A stretch of DNA of 64,000 nucleotides from Halomonas fontilapidosi (GTDB taxonomy: Bacteria > Pseudomonadota > Gammaproteobacteria > Pseudomonadales > Halomonadaceae), in NCBI RefSeq assembly GCF_014192285.1, contig NZ_JACHXQ010000003.1:1-64000 (forward strand). The letters run 5' to 3'. Within the stretch, counting starts at the first letter, position 1, and each line of letters starts with the position of its first letter. Below, in pieces: positions 7,846 to 17,800 of the stretch. Both the position numbers and the translations under genes were made by a program. Under the pieces are notes generated by a model. It did not search any database. It had not been told where the DNA came from and saw only the letters and a list, made by a program, of their open reading frames with translations.

Positions 7846-8777
7846 TGAACCTGCTGTCGCCACCCGAGCGGGTGGACATCGTCGAGGTCGCCCCGCGCGA
7901 CGGTTTCCAGTCGATCCGCGAGCCGCTGCCCACGGACGAGAAGATCCGCTGCATCCAGCTGCTGATCGAGGCCGGCGTCACCCGCATGGAGATCGGCTCC
8001 TTCGTCAGCCCCCGGGCCATCCCGCAGATGGCCGATACCGGAGCACTGGTCACCGCCTTCGCCGACCGAGCCGCCATGCGCTTCTCGGCCCTGGTGCCCA
8101 ACCTCCGGGGCGCAGAGCTGGCCCTGACCCAGGGCATTCGCGAGCTGGTCTTCGTGGTCTCGGTCTCCGAGTCCCACAACCAGGCCAACGTGCGGCGCAG
8201 CGTGGCCCAGTCCCTCGAGGACCTCGCCCGTATCGTCGAGCTGCTCGCGCGCGAAGGGAACGCCTGCCTGCGCCTCGACCTGGGCACCAGCTTCGACTGC
8301 CCCTACGAGGGCAGCATCGCCTGGCACCAGGTCGACGACGTACTCTCCCAGGCCCGTGCGCTGTGCGGGAACCTCCACCTGGAGGTCGCGCTGTGCGATA
8401 CCACCGGGCGCGCCACCCCCTACCAGGTGGCCGAACACTTCCGCCAGCTGGTCTCGCGCCACCAGGGGCCGCGGCTGACCTGGGCCTTCCATGGCCACGA
8501 CACCTACGGCATGGGCGTGGCCAACGCGCTGTTCGCCATCCACCACGGCGCCACCACGGTGGATACCGCCTGCGCCGGGCTGGGCGGCTGCCCCTTCGCC
8601 CCCGGCGCCACCGGCAACACGGCCACGGAAGACCTCGTCTATGCCCTCAACGGGGGCCAGGTCTACAGCGGGATCGACCTGTCACGGCTGCTGGCGGCGG
8701 CCGATGTCATCGCCGCCCTGCCGGGGGGACAGACCGCCAGCCACCTGCGGCTGGTGCCCCGGGACCGGGTGGCCTGA
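7845..8777 (+). CDS. Hydroxymethylglutaryl-CoA lyase family enzyme
   Basis: Predicted to cleave 3-hydroxy-3-methylglutaryl-CoA to acetyl-CoA and acetoacetate. The 310-residue TIM-barrel protein has the family's catalytic Arg-Asp (VEVAPRDGFQ), the metal-binding HGHDTYGMG, and a near-perfect lyase signature, CAGLGGCPFAPGATGN followed by TATEDLVY, whose cysteine is catalytic in HMG-CoA lyases. It ends the gntR-controlled operon. Related enzymes act on other 3-hydroxyacyl-CoA esters, so the exact substrate is inferred from homology. If the substrate is HMG-CoA, the acetoacetate could feed the 3-oxoacid CoA-transferase encoded at 11587-13551. Confidence 0.85.
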   Translation: MNLLSPPERVDIVEVAPRDGFQSIREPLPTDEKIRCIQLLIEAGVTRMEIGSFVSPRAIPQMADTGALVTAFADRAAMRFSALVPNLRGAELALTQGIRELVFVVSVSESHNQANVRRSVAQSLEDLARIVELLAREGNACLRLDLGTSFDCPYEGSIAWHQVDDVLSQARALCGNLHLEVALCDTTGRATPYQVAEHFRQLVSRHQGPRLTWAFHGHDTYGMGVANALFAIHHGATTVDTACAGLGGCPFAPGATGNTATEDLVYALNGGQVYSGIDLSRLLAAADVIAALPGGQTASHLRLVPRDRVA

Positions 8778-8841
8778 GCCGCCGTGCCGGTCGTCCTGCT
8801 CGCCACCACCGCGGTGCCGGTATTCTCCGCACTGGCGTCGC

Positions 8842-9594
8842 TCAGGACTTGCCGGCGGTGAAACCGCCATCGACCAGCAGGTGGGCCCCGGTGACGAAGC
8901 TGGCCTCGTCGCTGGCCAGGAACAGGAAGGCGTTGGCGATTTCCGCCGGGCGGCCCAGGCGGCCGATGGGATGCAGGCCGATCAGCCCCTGCAGCATGTC
9001 GTCGTCCAGGGCCTCGAGCAGCGGGGTATCGATATAACCCGGGCCGATGGCGTTGACCCGCACACCCTTCGGCGCCGCCTCGATGGCCAGGGTCCGGGTC
9101 ATGTTGACCACCCCGCCCTTGGCGGCGGTGTAGGCGGCGGTCTGGGACTGGCCGAAGACCCCGAGGATAGAGGCGCAGTTGACGATGCTGCCGCCGCCCT
9201 GGCGGTACATCACCCGCAGCGCGGCCCGAGCCACCCGGAAGACCCCGTTGAGGTTAATGTCGATGACCTTCAGGTAGTCGTCGTCGCTGAGTTCATCGGT
9301 GGGGCAGATGCCGCCGATGCCGGCGTTGTTGAATACCGCCTCCACGCTGCCGAGCTCGGCCACGGTATCCGCGAACAGGCGGTCGACCTGGGCGGTGTCG
9401 GTGACGTCGCACGCCTTGAACAAGCAGCGGCCGTCGTAGCGGTCATCGAGCCGTGCGGCCTGCACCTGGCCGTCGCCGCCCTCGAGGTCGGCGATGACCA
9501 CGCTGGCGCCCTCCTCCAGGCAGCGCTCCACGCTGGCCAGGCCGATGCCGCTGGCGCCGCCGGTGACAATGACGTTCTTGCCCTTCATGCGCAT
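8842..9594 (-). CDS. Short-chain dehydrogenase/reductase (SDR)
   Basis: NAD(P)-dependent oxidoreductase of 250 residues, the normal SDR length when started at the ATG at 9594, which follows GGGAGAAG. It has the cofactor loop TGGASGIG, the NNAG motif, catalytic Ser and Tyr-x3-Lys (AAYTAAKGG), and PGYIDTPL near the substrate loop. Asp after the second strand (VVIADLEGG) suggests NAD rather than NADP. It converges on the lyase operon, ending 64 bases from it, so it may not be co-regulated. It could act on a 3-hydroxy acid in the same catabolism, but this rests only on proximity. Confidence 0.85.
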   Translation of the reverse strand: MRMKGKNVIVTGGASGIGLASVERCLEEGASVVIADLEGGDGQVQAARLDDRYDGRCLFKACDVTDTAQVDRLFADTVAELGSVEAVFNNAGIGGICPTDELSDDDYLKVIDINLNGVFRVARAALRVMYRQGGGSIVNCASILGVFGQSQTAAYTAAKGGVVNMTRTLAIEAAPKGVRVNAIGPGYIDTPLLEALDDDMLQGLIGLHPIGRLGRPAEIANAFLFLASDEASFVTGAHLLVDGGFTAGKS

Positions 9595-9709
9595 GATGCT
9601 TCTCCCTGTCGATGACCTTCCGGCGCGACGAACGGTCCGCCGGTGCGCCCCCAGTGTAGCCAATCGCCCGCCGCGGGAACCGCGTATCGTTTCGGATTCC
9701 GGCGCTTTC

Positions 9710-10984
9710 TCAGCGTGTCTTGACCCGCATCAACTCGTCCCAGCGGGTGGTGTAGCGTGAGGTGCGCCGCTCGCAGCGCAGTGCCCAGGCGGTGCCCCGG
9801 CGCGGCAGGCCGAAGCGCACGGTATCGCGGCCCATCTCGCGGTTGAGCCGGTCCACCGTCGCCATCAGCCGCTGGCTGCGCCCGCGCGCCGCCTCGCTGC
9901 GTGGCGCCAGCAGCGAGAGCTGATGGCGGTCGGCCTCCACCAGGTCGAGCAGCATCACCCCGCACTTCTGGTAGCGCACGCCCTCGAGGAAGATCGCCCC
10001 GAGCCCCCGGGAGGAGGCCTCGAGCAGCTCGCGACTGTCGTCGCTGGGGGCCGGCAACGGCACCACCACGCTGTTGCGGTACTGTCGCTCGCCGGCCAGG
10101 TAGGGGTTGCTGCGCAGGAAGACCATCACCGCCCGGGCCTGGCTGCCCTGGCCGCGCAGCTTCTCGGCGGCCCGGGCGGCATGCTGGCGCACGGCTTCCT
10201 GCAAATCCGGGAAGGCGCCGGTCAGCCGGCCGAAGGAGCGCGAGACCATGATGCGCTGGCGCGGCTCATGCATGTCGTCGAGCACGATGGCCGGGCGGCC
10301 GCGCAGCTCCCAGACGATGCGTTCCAGCACCACCGAGAAGTGGCGGCGGACCTGCTTGGGGTCGGCCTCGCGCAACTGCCAGGCGGTGTGGATGTCCATC
10401 AGCGCCAGCCGCTCGGCGGTGCGTCGCGCCACGCCCCACAGCTTGGTCACCGGCAGCGACGCGAGCAGGGCGCGGGTGGCGGGCCCGTCGGCCTCGAGCC
10501 GGCAGACGCCCTCGTAGGCCGGCTGCTTCTTGGCCGCATGGTTGGCCACCTTGGCCAGCACCCGGGTCGGCGCCAGCCCCACGCAGACAGGGATGCCGGT
10601 GTCGCGGCGCACCGTCTCGCGCAGCCGCTGGGCATGCGCCTCCAGACCGTCGACCGCGAAGCCGGCGAAGCCCACGAAGCTCTCGTCGATGGAGTAGGTC
10701 TCCACGTCCGGCGAGAACTCGCCAAGGATCAGGTTGACCCGCCGGCTCATGTCGCCGTAGAGCGCGTAGTTGCTGGAGAGCAGCACCGCCTGGCGGCGGA
10801 TGGCCGGCGGCAGCAGGTGCATCGGCGCGCCCATCGCCACGCCCAGCGCCTTGAGCTCGTTGGAGCGCGCCACCACGCAGCCGTCGTTGTTGGAGAGCAC
10901 GCCGACCGGACGCCCCTCTAGGCGCGGGTCGAAGACCCGCTCGCAGCTGACGTAGAAGTTGTTGCAGTCGACTAGGGCGATCAC
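9710..10984 (-). CDS. umuC: UmuC, catalytic subunit of DNA polymerase V
   Basis: Error-prone Y-family translesion polymerase induced by DNA damage. The 424-residue length is close to E. coli UmuC. It begins [16 protein letters not shown] with a metal-binding aspartate and has the Y-family SIDES motif (YSIDESF) and a helix-hairpin-helix region ([13 protein letters not shown]). The start is the GTG at 10984, overlapping the umuD stop (GTGA), with GGGAGG upstream. The reading frame stays open far upstream over umuD, but that part does not resemble UmuC. Expression should follow the LexA box at 11458-11473. Confidence 0.93.
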   Translation of the reverse strand: MIALVDCNNFYVSCERVFDPRLEGRPVGVLSNNDGCVVARSNELKALGVAMGAPMHLLPPAIRRQAVLLSSNYALYGDMSRRVNLILGEFSPDVETYSIDESFVGFAGFAVDGLEAHAQRLRETVRRDTGIPVCVGLAPTRVLAKVANHAAKKQPAYEGVCRLEADGPATRALLASLPVTKLWGVARRTAERLALMDIHTAWQLREADPKQVRRHFSVVLERIVWELRGRPAIVLDDMHEPRQRIMVSRSFGRLTGAFPDLQEAVRQHAARAAEKLRGQGSQARAVMVFLRSNPYLAGERQYRNSVVVPLPAPSDDSRELLEASSRGLGAIFLEGVRYQKCGVMLLDLVEADRHQLSLLAPRSEAARGRSQRLMATVDRLNREMGRDTVRFGLPRRGTAWALRCERRTSRYTTRWDELMRVKTR

Positions 10985-11439
10985 GGTTCGCCTCCCGGCA
11001 GGGCATGGAGCACATGGGTGACCACGCCCCACACCTCGCACTCGCGGCCCGCCAGCGGGATCGGCGCGAAGCGCGGGTTGCTGGCCACCAGGAAGGTCTG
11101 CTCGCCGCGGCGCTCCAGGCGTTTCACGGTGGGCTCGCCATCCACGGCGATCACCACCACCCGCCCGGGCAGCGGCTCCAGGCTGCGGTCCACCACCAGC
11201 AGGTCGCCGTCGTGGATGCCGTCGCCGAGCATGGAGTCGCCCTCGGCCCGCACGAAGTAGGTGGCGGCCGGGCGGCGCACCACATGGGCGTGCAGGTCGA
11301 TCTCCACGTCCAGGTGGTCGTCGGCGGGGCTCGGGAAGCCCGCCCGCACCCGGCACCCCATAAGCGGCTGGGCCGTCTCGCCGGGGAACGGCGCGGCGCG
11401 GCCGATCACCCGGGCCGTGGTGGACAGCGGCAACATCAT
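10981..11439 (-). CDS. umuD: UmuD, self-cleaving subunit of DNA polymerase V
   Basis: LexA-like serine protease-fold protein that RecA activates to UmuD'. The 152-residue product has the catalytic Ser in GDSMLGDGI and the catalytic Lys in [11 protein letters not shown], and a likely Ala-Gly cleavage bond in [10 protein letters not shown]. The start is the ATG at 11439, with a second ATG directly after it, behind GGGAGGGG. It overlaps umuC by four bases. The promoter region holds a perfect LexA site. Confidence 0.92.
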   Translation of the reverse strand: MMLPLSTTARVIGRAAPFPGETAQPLMGCRVRAGFPSPADDHLDVEIDLHAHVVRRPAATYFVRAEGDSMLGDGIHDGDLLVVDRSLEPLPGRVVVIAVDGEPTVKRLERRGEQTFLVASNPRFAPIPLAGRECEVWGVVTHVLHALPGGEP

Positions 11440-11457
11440 GGGCCCCTCCCTCAAATA

Positions 11458-11473
11458 CTGTATATATGGACAG
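11458..11473. promoter_or_regulatory. LexA binding site (SOS box) of umuDC
   Basis: CTGTATATATGGACAG matches the enterobacterial LexA consensus CTGT-N8-ACAG exactly and is set in a longer near-palindrome (TACTGT...ACAGTA). It lies 18 bases upstream of the umuD start on the minus strand, where it would cover the promoter -10 region. The divergent CoA-transferase gene starts 114 bases to the right and is less likely to be affected. Confidence 0.85.
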
Positions 11474-11586
11474 TATTCGACACTTCGCCCCTGCCTGGCA
11501 AGCCCTGCCGGCACCCGGGACGCGTGCTACCGTGAAGGAGCCATCACAACGAACAATCCCAAAGCACCATTATCAGGACGCCCGCC

Positions 11587-13551
11587 ATGCCCCATCCCCT
11601 GCTCTCCCGCCAGCCCTTCACCGCGAAGGGCAAGGTGGTCTCCGCTCGCGAGGCCGTGAACCTGATCCGTGACGGCGACGCCCTGGCGACCGGCGGCTTC
11701 GTCGGCATCGGCTTCGCCGAGGGACTCGCCGTGGCCCTGGAGGAGCGCTTCCTGGAGACCGGAGAACCCCGTGACCTGACCCTGATGTATGCCGCCGGCC
11801 AGGGCGACGGCAAGGAGCGCGGGCTCAACCACCTGGGCCACGAGGGCCTGGTGGCGAAGGTGATCGGCGGCCACTGGGGGCTGGTGCCCGCCCTGCAGAA
11901 GCTCGCCATCGAGGGGCGCATCCAGGCCTGGAACCTGCCGCAGGGGGTGATCTCGCATCTCTTCCGCGACATCGCCGCCGGCAAGCCCGGCACCCTGACC
12001 CGGGTGGGCCTGGGCACCTTCGTCGACCCGCGCCTGGGCGGCGGCCGGATCAACGACGTGACCCTCGAGGAGCGCGTCTCGCTGCTGCCCATCGACGGCC
12101 AGGAGTACCTCTTCTATCGGGCCCTGCCGCTGCAGGTGGCGCTGCTGCGCGGCACCACCGCCGACACCCTGGGCAACGTCAGCATGGAGCGCGAGGCCCT
12201 GACCCTGGAGGCGCTGGCCATCGCCACGGCGGTGCGCAACTCCGGGGGCGTGGTGATCGTGCAGGTGGAGCGCCTCGCCGAGCACGGCACCCTGCACCCC
12301 AAGGACGTCAAGATCCCCGGCATCCTGGTCGACTGCGTGGTGGTCTGCGAGGATCCCGCCCACCACTGGCAGACCTTTCGCACCGCCTACAACCCGGCCT
12401 TCTCCGGCGAGATCCGCGCGCCCATGGCGAGCCCCGAGCCGCTGCCGCTCTCGGCCCGCAAGGTCATCTCCCGGCGCGCGGCCTTCGAGCTCAGGCCCAA
12501 CAGCGTGGTCAACCTGGGGATCGGCATGCCCGAGGGCGTCGGCGCGGTGGCGAGCGAGGAGCGCCTGCTCGAGCACCTGACCCTGACCGCCGAGCCCGGG
12601 GTGATCGGCGGGCTGCCGGCCGGCGGGCTCGACTTCGGCGCGGCGCTGAACACCCAGGCGATCATCGACCAGCCGGCCCAGTTCGACTTCTACGACGGCG
12701 GCGGACTCGATATCGCCTTCCTGGGCATGGCCCAGGTGGACGGCGCGGGCCATGTCAACGTCTCGCGCTTCGGCCCGCGGCTGGCCGGGGCCGGCGGCTT
12801 CATCAACATCAGCCAGAACGCCCGCAAGGTGGTGTTCATGGGCACCTTCGTGGCCACCAAGGAGGCGCTTGCCATCGTCGACGGACGGCTCGAGGCGCCC
12901 TCCGGCGGCCAGGGCAAGTTCGTCGCCGAGGTGGAGCACCGCACCTTCAGCGGGACCCTGGCCGCCGCGGACGGCAAGCCGGTCTGCTATGTCACTGAGC
13001 GGGCGGTGTTCGAGCTCACCCCGGAGGGGCTCACCCTCACCGAGATCGCCCCGGGAGTCGACCTCGAGCGCGACGTCCTGGCGCTGATGGCCTTCACCCC
13101 GCGGATGCCTGCGCCACCCCGGCTGATGGACGCGCGAATCTTCCGCGAGGCGCCCATGGGGCTCGCCGAGGAGCTGCTGGAGCAGCCGCTGGCGCAGCGC
13201 TTCAGCCTCGATGAGAACGAGGGCATCCTCTTCATCAACTTCGAGCACCTGCGCGTCGCCTCCCCGGAGGACATCGATGCCATAGAGCAAGAGGTCGAAC
13301 GGCGTCTCGCCCCGCTGGGCCGCCGCGTCCAGGCCATCGTCAACTACGACCACTGCCGCATCGACGACGCCCTGCTCGCCCCCTACACCGAGATGGTGCG
13401 CGGCCTCGAGCAGCGCTTCTACACCCGGGTGACTCGCTACACCACCAGCGGCTTCATGCGCCGCAAGCTCGGCCACGCCCTGGAGGCGCGCGCCGTCCCG
13501 CCGCACATCTACGAGAGCGCCGAGGAGGCCCGCCAGCACCTCAAGGAGTGA
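11587..13551 (+). CDS. Fused acyl-CoA:acetate/3-oxoacid CoA-transferase with C-terminal extension
   Basis: Class I CoA-transferase with both halves (alpha about 1-290, beta about 300-525) on one chain, as in E. coli YdiF. The catalytic glutamate lies in [15 protein letters not shown] near residue 338, and the alpha half has [12 protein letters not shown]. YdiF-type proteins end soon after [11 protein letters not shown] (here about residue 524). This one continues for roughly 130 residues that contain [21 protein letters not shown] and [11 protein letters not shown], a compact alpha/beta region I cannot name. AGGA lies before the ATG. It could activate acetoacetate or short-chain acids with acetyl- or succinyl-CoA. 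Confidence 0.85.
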   Translation: MPHPLLSRQPFTAKGKVVSAREAVNLIRDGDALATGGFVGIGFAEGLAVALEERFLETGEPRDLTLMYAAGQGDGKERGLNHLGHEGLVAKVIGGHWGLVPALQKLAIEGRIQAWNLPQGVISHLFRDIAAGKPGTLTRVGLGTFVDPRLGGGRINDVTLEERVSLLPIDGQEYLFYRALPLQVALLRGTTADTLGNVSMEREALTLEALAIATAVRNSGGVVIVQVERLAEHGTLHPKDVKIPGILVDCVVVCEDPAHHWQTFRTAYNPAFSGEIRAPMASPEPLPLSARKVISRRAAFELRPNSVVNLGIGMPEGVGAVASEERLLEHLTLTAEPGVIGGLPAGGLDFGAALNTQAIIDQPAQFDFYDGGGLDIAFLGMAQVDGAGHVNVSRFGPRLAGAGGFINISQNARKVVFMGTFVATKEALAIVDGRLEAPSGGQGKFVAEVEHRTFSGTLAAADGKPVCYVTERAVFELTPEGLTLTEIAPGVDLERDVLALMAFTPRMPAPPRLMDARIFREAPMGLAEELLEQPLAQRFSLDENEGILFINFEHLRVASPEDIDAIEQEVERRLAPLGRRVQAIVNYDHCRIDDALLAPYTEMVRGLEQRFYTRVTRYTTSGFMRRKLGHALEARAVPPHIYESAEEARQHLKE

Positions 13552-13589
13552 TCTCTGGAAGGCTCGGCGCTGAACCGCAGGTCCAGGGC

Positions 13590-13627
13590 GTGGCGATGTA
13601 GGACCCGGCCGGGGCCTACATCGCCAC
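13590..13627. terminator. Hairpin overlapping the ybaK stop, between convergent genes
   Basis: GTGGCGATGTAGG (13590-13602) and its exact complement (13615-13627) form a 13-base-pair stem around a 12-base loop that itself contains CCGGCCGG. The right arm encodes the last codons and the stop of the ybaK-like gene. It sits 39 bases after the CoA-transferase stop. There is no U-rich tail, so it may end transcripts from both sides weakly or stabilise 3' ends. Confidence 0.5.
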
Positions 13628-14071
13628 TTCCACTGGTTTCACGAGCCGATCGAACACACTGTAGGCGAGCTGCATGACCTCATGGTGGTTACCGGCACTG
13701 AAGGCGATGATGTCGGCCTGAGCCAGATGCGGAGAGACGAAGACCTCCAGGTCGAAGAGATTGCCGAAGGGGGGCATGGCACCGGGCTCGCAGTCGGGGA
13801 AATGCTCGCTGAACTCGCTCTCCTCGGCCAGTTCGACAGACTGGGCGCCAAGGGACTGGGCCAAGCGGTGCAGGTCGACCCGATCGGTGGCCGGCAGCAC
13901 CGCCAGCGCCAGGCGGCCGTCGACGTTGACCATGACGCTCTTGGCAAAATGGCGGCCGGGCACATGGGCTACCTCGGCAACCTCCTGGGCGGTATAGGCG
14001 GGCGAATGCTGCTGTACGACGTATTTCACGCCGTTCTCGTCAAGGAAGTGTGTGACGCTTTTCATGGCCAT
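13616..14071 (-). CDS. YbaK/EbsC-type aminoacyl-tRNA deacylase domain protein
   Basis: Stand-alone 151-residue editing domain related to the insertion domain of prolyl-tRNA synthetase, which hydrolyses mischarged tRNA. The conserved lysine is in GRHFAKSVMVNVDG (near residue 44), and the later GAMPPFGNLFDLEVFVS and FSAGNHHEVMQL match the family. The start at 14071 follows GGGAGGA with good spacing. The specific mischarged tRNA cannot be assigned from sequence. It is alone on its strand between a convergent CoA-transferase gene and an unrelated secreted protein gene. Confidence 0.8.
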   Translation of the reverse strand: MAMKSVTHFLDENGVKYVVQQHSPAYTAQEVAEVAHVPGRHFAKSVMVNVDGRLALAVLPATDRVDLHRLAQSLGAQSVELAEESEFSEHFPDCEPGAMPPFGNLFDLEVFVSPHLAQADIIAFSAGNHHEVMQLAYSVFDRLVKPVEVAM

Positions 14072-14242
14072 GGGAATTATCCTCCCGTGTGTCGTTCAAG
14101 GGCCTGAAGACAAGTCTAGTTCAGCCTCGCGCCCACTGGAAAAGCCACGCCCTGAAGGCGAAACGAAACTCAGTCCCGAAAAAAGAAGGCAGCCCCATCG
14201 GGCAATCTCGCGCATGGCCAGGAAGAACACGCTGGGGGCGAC

Positions 14243-14713
14243 TCAGCCGCGTCCTCCACCACCCTGTTTCATCATGCGGCCACCGCCCTGGCCACGCGGG
14301 CTGCGCTGCTGCCTGAGGATCTGCTGGCGCATCTGTTGGCGATGCTCCTCGCGGAGCCGCTGGCGCTCGGCATCGGAACCCGCCCCTTGCATGCGCTGGT
14401 GATACTCGCGGCGCTGCTGCTGGTTCATCATCGGATAGCCGTAGATGCCGTCCGGGTCAAAGCCGCGCTGCTCGGCGCGCTGGCGCATGAGGTTCTGGTG
14501 CTCTGCCTGAATGCGCTGGCGCTCCTCGAGGGAGCCTGCATCACGCAACCGCTGCCGGAACTGGTCACGCTCCTGCTGGCTGAACATCGAGCCGCCGTAG
14601 AACCGCTCCTCGTCGGCGACGTTCTGAGCCTGGGCAAGGCCGATGGAGAGGCACAGCGCCGCCACCGGCAGGAGCCGAAGGCCTCGCGTCGTGATGAGGG
14701 ACATCGATGCCAT
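14243..14713 (-). CDS. Secreted Gln/Arg-rich protein of unknown function
   Basis: A 156-residue protein with a clear Sec signal peptide (hydrophobic LLPVAALCLSIGLA, cleavage near AQA at about residue 30). The mature part is unusually rich in Gln and Arg and contains two versions of one unit: YGGSMFSQQERDQFRQRL...AGSLEERQRIQAEHQ and YGYPMMNQQQRREYHQRM...AGSDAERQRLREEHR. It ends in a low-complexity Gly/Arg/Met tail (GQGGGRMMKQGGGGRG). The two units suggest an internal duplication forming helical hairpins. The start at 14713 is set by GGGGAGG five bases upstream. I do not recognise a function. Confidence 0.7.
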   Translation of the reverse strand: MASMSLITTRGLRLLPVAALCLSIGLAQAQNVADEERFYGGSMFSQQERDQFRQRLRDAGSLEERQRIQAEHQNLMRQRAEQRGFDPDGIYGYPMMNQQQRREYHQRMQGAGSDAERQRLREEHRQQMRQQILRQQRSPRGQGGGRMMKQGGGGRG

Positions 14714-14851
14714 GTTTACCTCCCCTGCTGGCGAACCAGCCAGAAACCGTATGGAAAAACGAATGCACGCTTGAGGTGTAGCCCAAGCCTTGAGTAGCAG
14801 CCACGGTTTTTGGGGTCAGGCGGGAAGAGTCACCCCTCTCGTTGACATGTG

Positions 14852-17800
14852 TCAAACCTGAAAGGGAAGCGAGTCCACGGGCCCGGGCCGCCCGAAGAGG
14901 TAGCCCTGGAAGGCATGGCAGCCATGCGCCACCAACCAGGCGCGCTGCTCCTCGGTCTCGACCCCTTCGGCGATCACCGCCAACTGCAGGCTTTCGGAGA
15001 GGGCGATAGTGCTGGCGACGATGGCCGCACTGGCCTCGTCCTCCAGCACATCACGCACGAAGGACTGGTCGATCTTGAGCTGGTCCAGGGGCAGGCGCTT
15101 GAGGTAGGAGAGCGAGGAGTAGCCGGTGCCGAAGTCGTCCAGGGCGAAGGTCACGCCGTGCTCCTTGAGTCGCCGCATGGTCTCATGGGCCTCATCGCGG
15201 TTATGAACAAAGAGGCTCTCCGTTACCTCCAGCTTGAGTCGCTCGGGACGAGCGCCGGTGTGTGCCAGCGTCGCCAGCACCCGCTCGATGAAATCCGCCT
15301 CACGGAACTGCCGGGGGCTGACATTCACCGAGATGGTGAGGTCGGCGGTGACAGGGTCCTCGGCCCATGCCGTCAGTTGCCGACAGGCGGTCTCCAGCAC
15401 CCAGCCACCGATGGACACGATCAATCGATTCTCCTCGGCCAGGGGAATGAACTCACCGGGAGAGACCATGCCACGCTCGGGATGCTGCCAGCGCACCAGC
15501 GCCTCGACCCCGATCAGGCGCCGATCGGCATCCACCTGCGGCTGGTAATGGAGCAGGAGCTCGTTGCGAGGTAATGCCTGGCGCAGGTCCGCCTCGAGCC
15601 GGGCACGTGCATGAAGCTGGGCCTGCATGACGGGGTCGAAGAAGTAAAGGTTGTCGCCCCCCGCCCGCTTGGCCTGAAAGAGCGCCATGTCGGCCTGCTG
15701 GAGGATCTCGTCGAGGGTCGTGCCATGATCGCGGTAAAGCGTGGCGCCGATACTGCCGGTAACCGTCACCGAGTCGTCGGCCAGGCTGATCGGCGACTGG
15801 AGCACGCCGAGCAGTTTCTGGGCGACGCGCTCGACCACGGTAGCCACACGACGCGGATCGCGCCCGAGGTCGTGAAGCAACACGGCGAATTCGTCACCGC
15901 CCAGCCGCGCCAGAGTATCGGTCGCACGCAGCACCCCGCCTAGTCGGCCAGCGACCTGCTGAAGCAGTTGGTCGCCGGCATGGTGTCCCAGGGTATCGTT
16001 GACCTGCTTGAAATTGTCCATGTCGACGTGGAGCAGCGCGCCGAACTGGTCGCTGCGATAACTGTCCTTGAGCGCCCCCTCCAGGCGGTCCAGCATTAGC
16101 CGGCGATTGGGCAGCCCGGTCAACGGATCGTAGAAGGCCAGCTGGTGGATCTCTTCCTCCGCCGCCTTGCGCTGCGAGATATCGCTGAAGGTGGCCACAT
16201 AGTGGGTCAGTTCGCCGGCTTCGCTGTGCACCGCGCTGATGGTCAGCCATTCGGGAAACACCTCGCCGTTCCGGCGCCGGTTCCAGATCTCACCCTGCCA
16301 GCTGCCGTTCTCTCGTACGCACTCCCAAAGGTGTCGATAGAAGGCCGCATCATGGCGACCGGAGCTGAGAATATTCGGGTTACGACCCAGCACCTCGGCC
16401 TCGGCATAACCGGTGATGCGGGTGAACGTCTCGTTGACCTTGAGGATCCTTGCCTGGGCATCGGTGATGACCATGCCCAGATGGGTCTCGAAGGCGGTGG
16501 CGGCGATGCGCAGCTGGGCTTCCGTGGCGCGGTATTGCGTGACCTCGCGCACCACGGCCAGCACGCCACTGAAGCTCTCGCTCTCCTCGGCCAGCGGACT
16601 GAGGATGGCCTGAAAGTCGCGGGGCACGCCGGCCAGGGTAACGCGATACTCAGTCTCCACCGGCTGGCCCGTCGCCTGCATCTCGGCCAGGGCCTGGTCG
16701 AACCGACGCACCATCTCGGCCGGCAGGACCTCACGGTAGTGGCGCCACAGCAGCGACTCGCTGCCCCCGTGAAGCTGGTCCCGATCCACGGCATGCACGT
16801 AGACGAAGCGCCCCTCGGTATCGAACACAAAGATCATGTCCTGGATCGAGCCGACCAGCGCCTGCAACCGTGCCTCGCGATCCTGCAACGCCCGCCGGGC
16901 CTGCTCGCGCTCCATCAGGCGCTGTCGCAACTCGCCTTCCAGATGCAGCCGGCCGAGATAGTGGCGCAGTAACCACCAGCCCAGTGCCGCCACCACCGAG
17001 AAGATAATGCCCAGCAGCCAGAGTCGCTGCCAGAAACCGGCGAGCAGCTCCCCGCGTTCCTCGCCGACCACCACGACCAGCGGAAGCCCATCCACCCGCT
17101 GCATGGCATAGAGCCGTTCGCTGCCGTCCAGCGGCGAGGCGGTGCGCAGGATGGTCGACGCTTCGCCGCTGTCGATAAAGGCTCGAGTCAGCGGCTCGCT
17201 GACGGGGGTGCCGAGCACGCCCATGGCGTCCCCCTCTGCGAAGGGCGGCCTTCGGGTAATCAGCCGCATCTCGGTATCAAGAATGGCGATGCTCTCGCCC
17301 CGGGTCATGTCCAATTGCGCCAGTGACTCGCCGAAGAGCTCAGGATTGAGCCGCAACACGGCCAGACCTCGGAACCTGCCATCCGGCCCCTCCAGCCGGC
17401 GCGCATGAGCCAGATGGTAGGTCTGGCCGAATGCCGACCAGAGAAGCGGCGTCACCAGAGACTCACGGCCGGGATCCTCGATGAAGGCACGGTAGAATTG
17501 ACGACTGCTGAGGTCATAGCCGGGCGGCCACCAGGGCGCCGAGGAGGCAATGACCCGCCCCGCCGCGTCGACCAGGCTCAGCTCATTGATGAAGGCAAGA
17601 CGGTCGCGCTGCCCGGCTAGCAGGTCCTGCAGTGCGCTCGGAGCGAGCGTCGGATCCTTCACGAGCCGCTCCAGGGGCGTGTCGAAGAATTGCGCCAGGC
17701 CGCCCAGAGCGTGCTCGCTCAAGGTAAAGGTGGTGCTCACCCACTCGGCCAGCAGGTCGGCCCGCGCGCTGACTCGCTCTCGCCCCAGGTCCAGGTCGTG

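Noticed and set aside
10985-11356. N-terminal extension of umuC into the umuD region
   Set aside because: The extension is umuD DNA read out of frame. UmuC similarity begins at the GTG at 10984, which has a ribosome-binding site.
11527-13539. Antisense open frame of about 670 codons over the CoA-transferase
   Set aside because: No protein-family motif is visible, and it is opposite a strongly supported gene.
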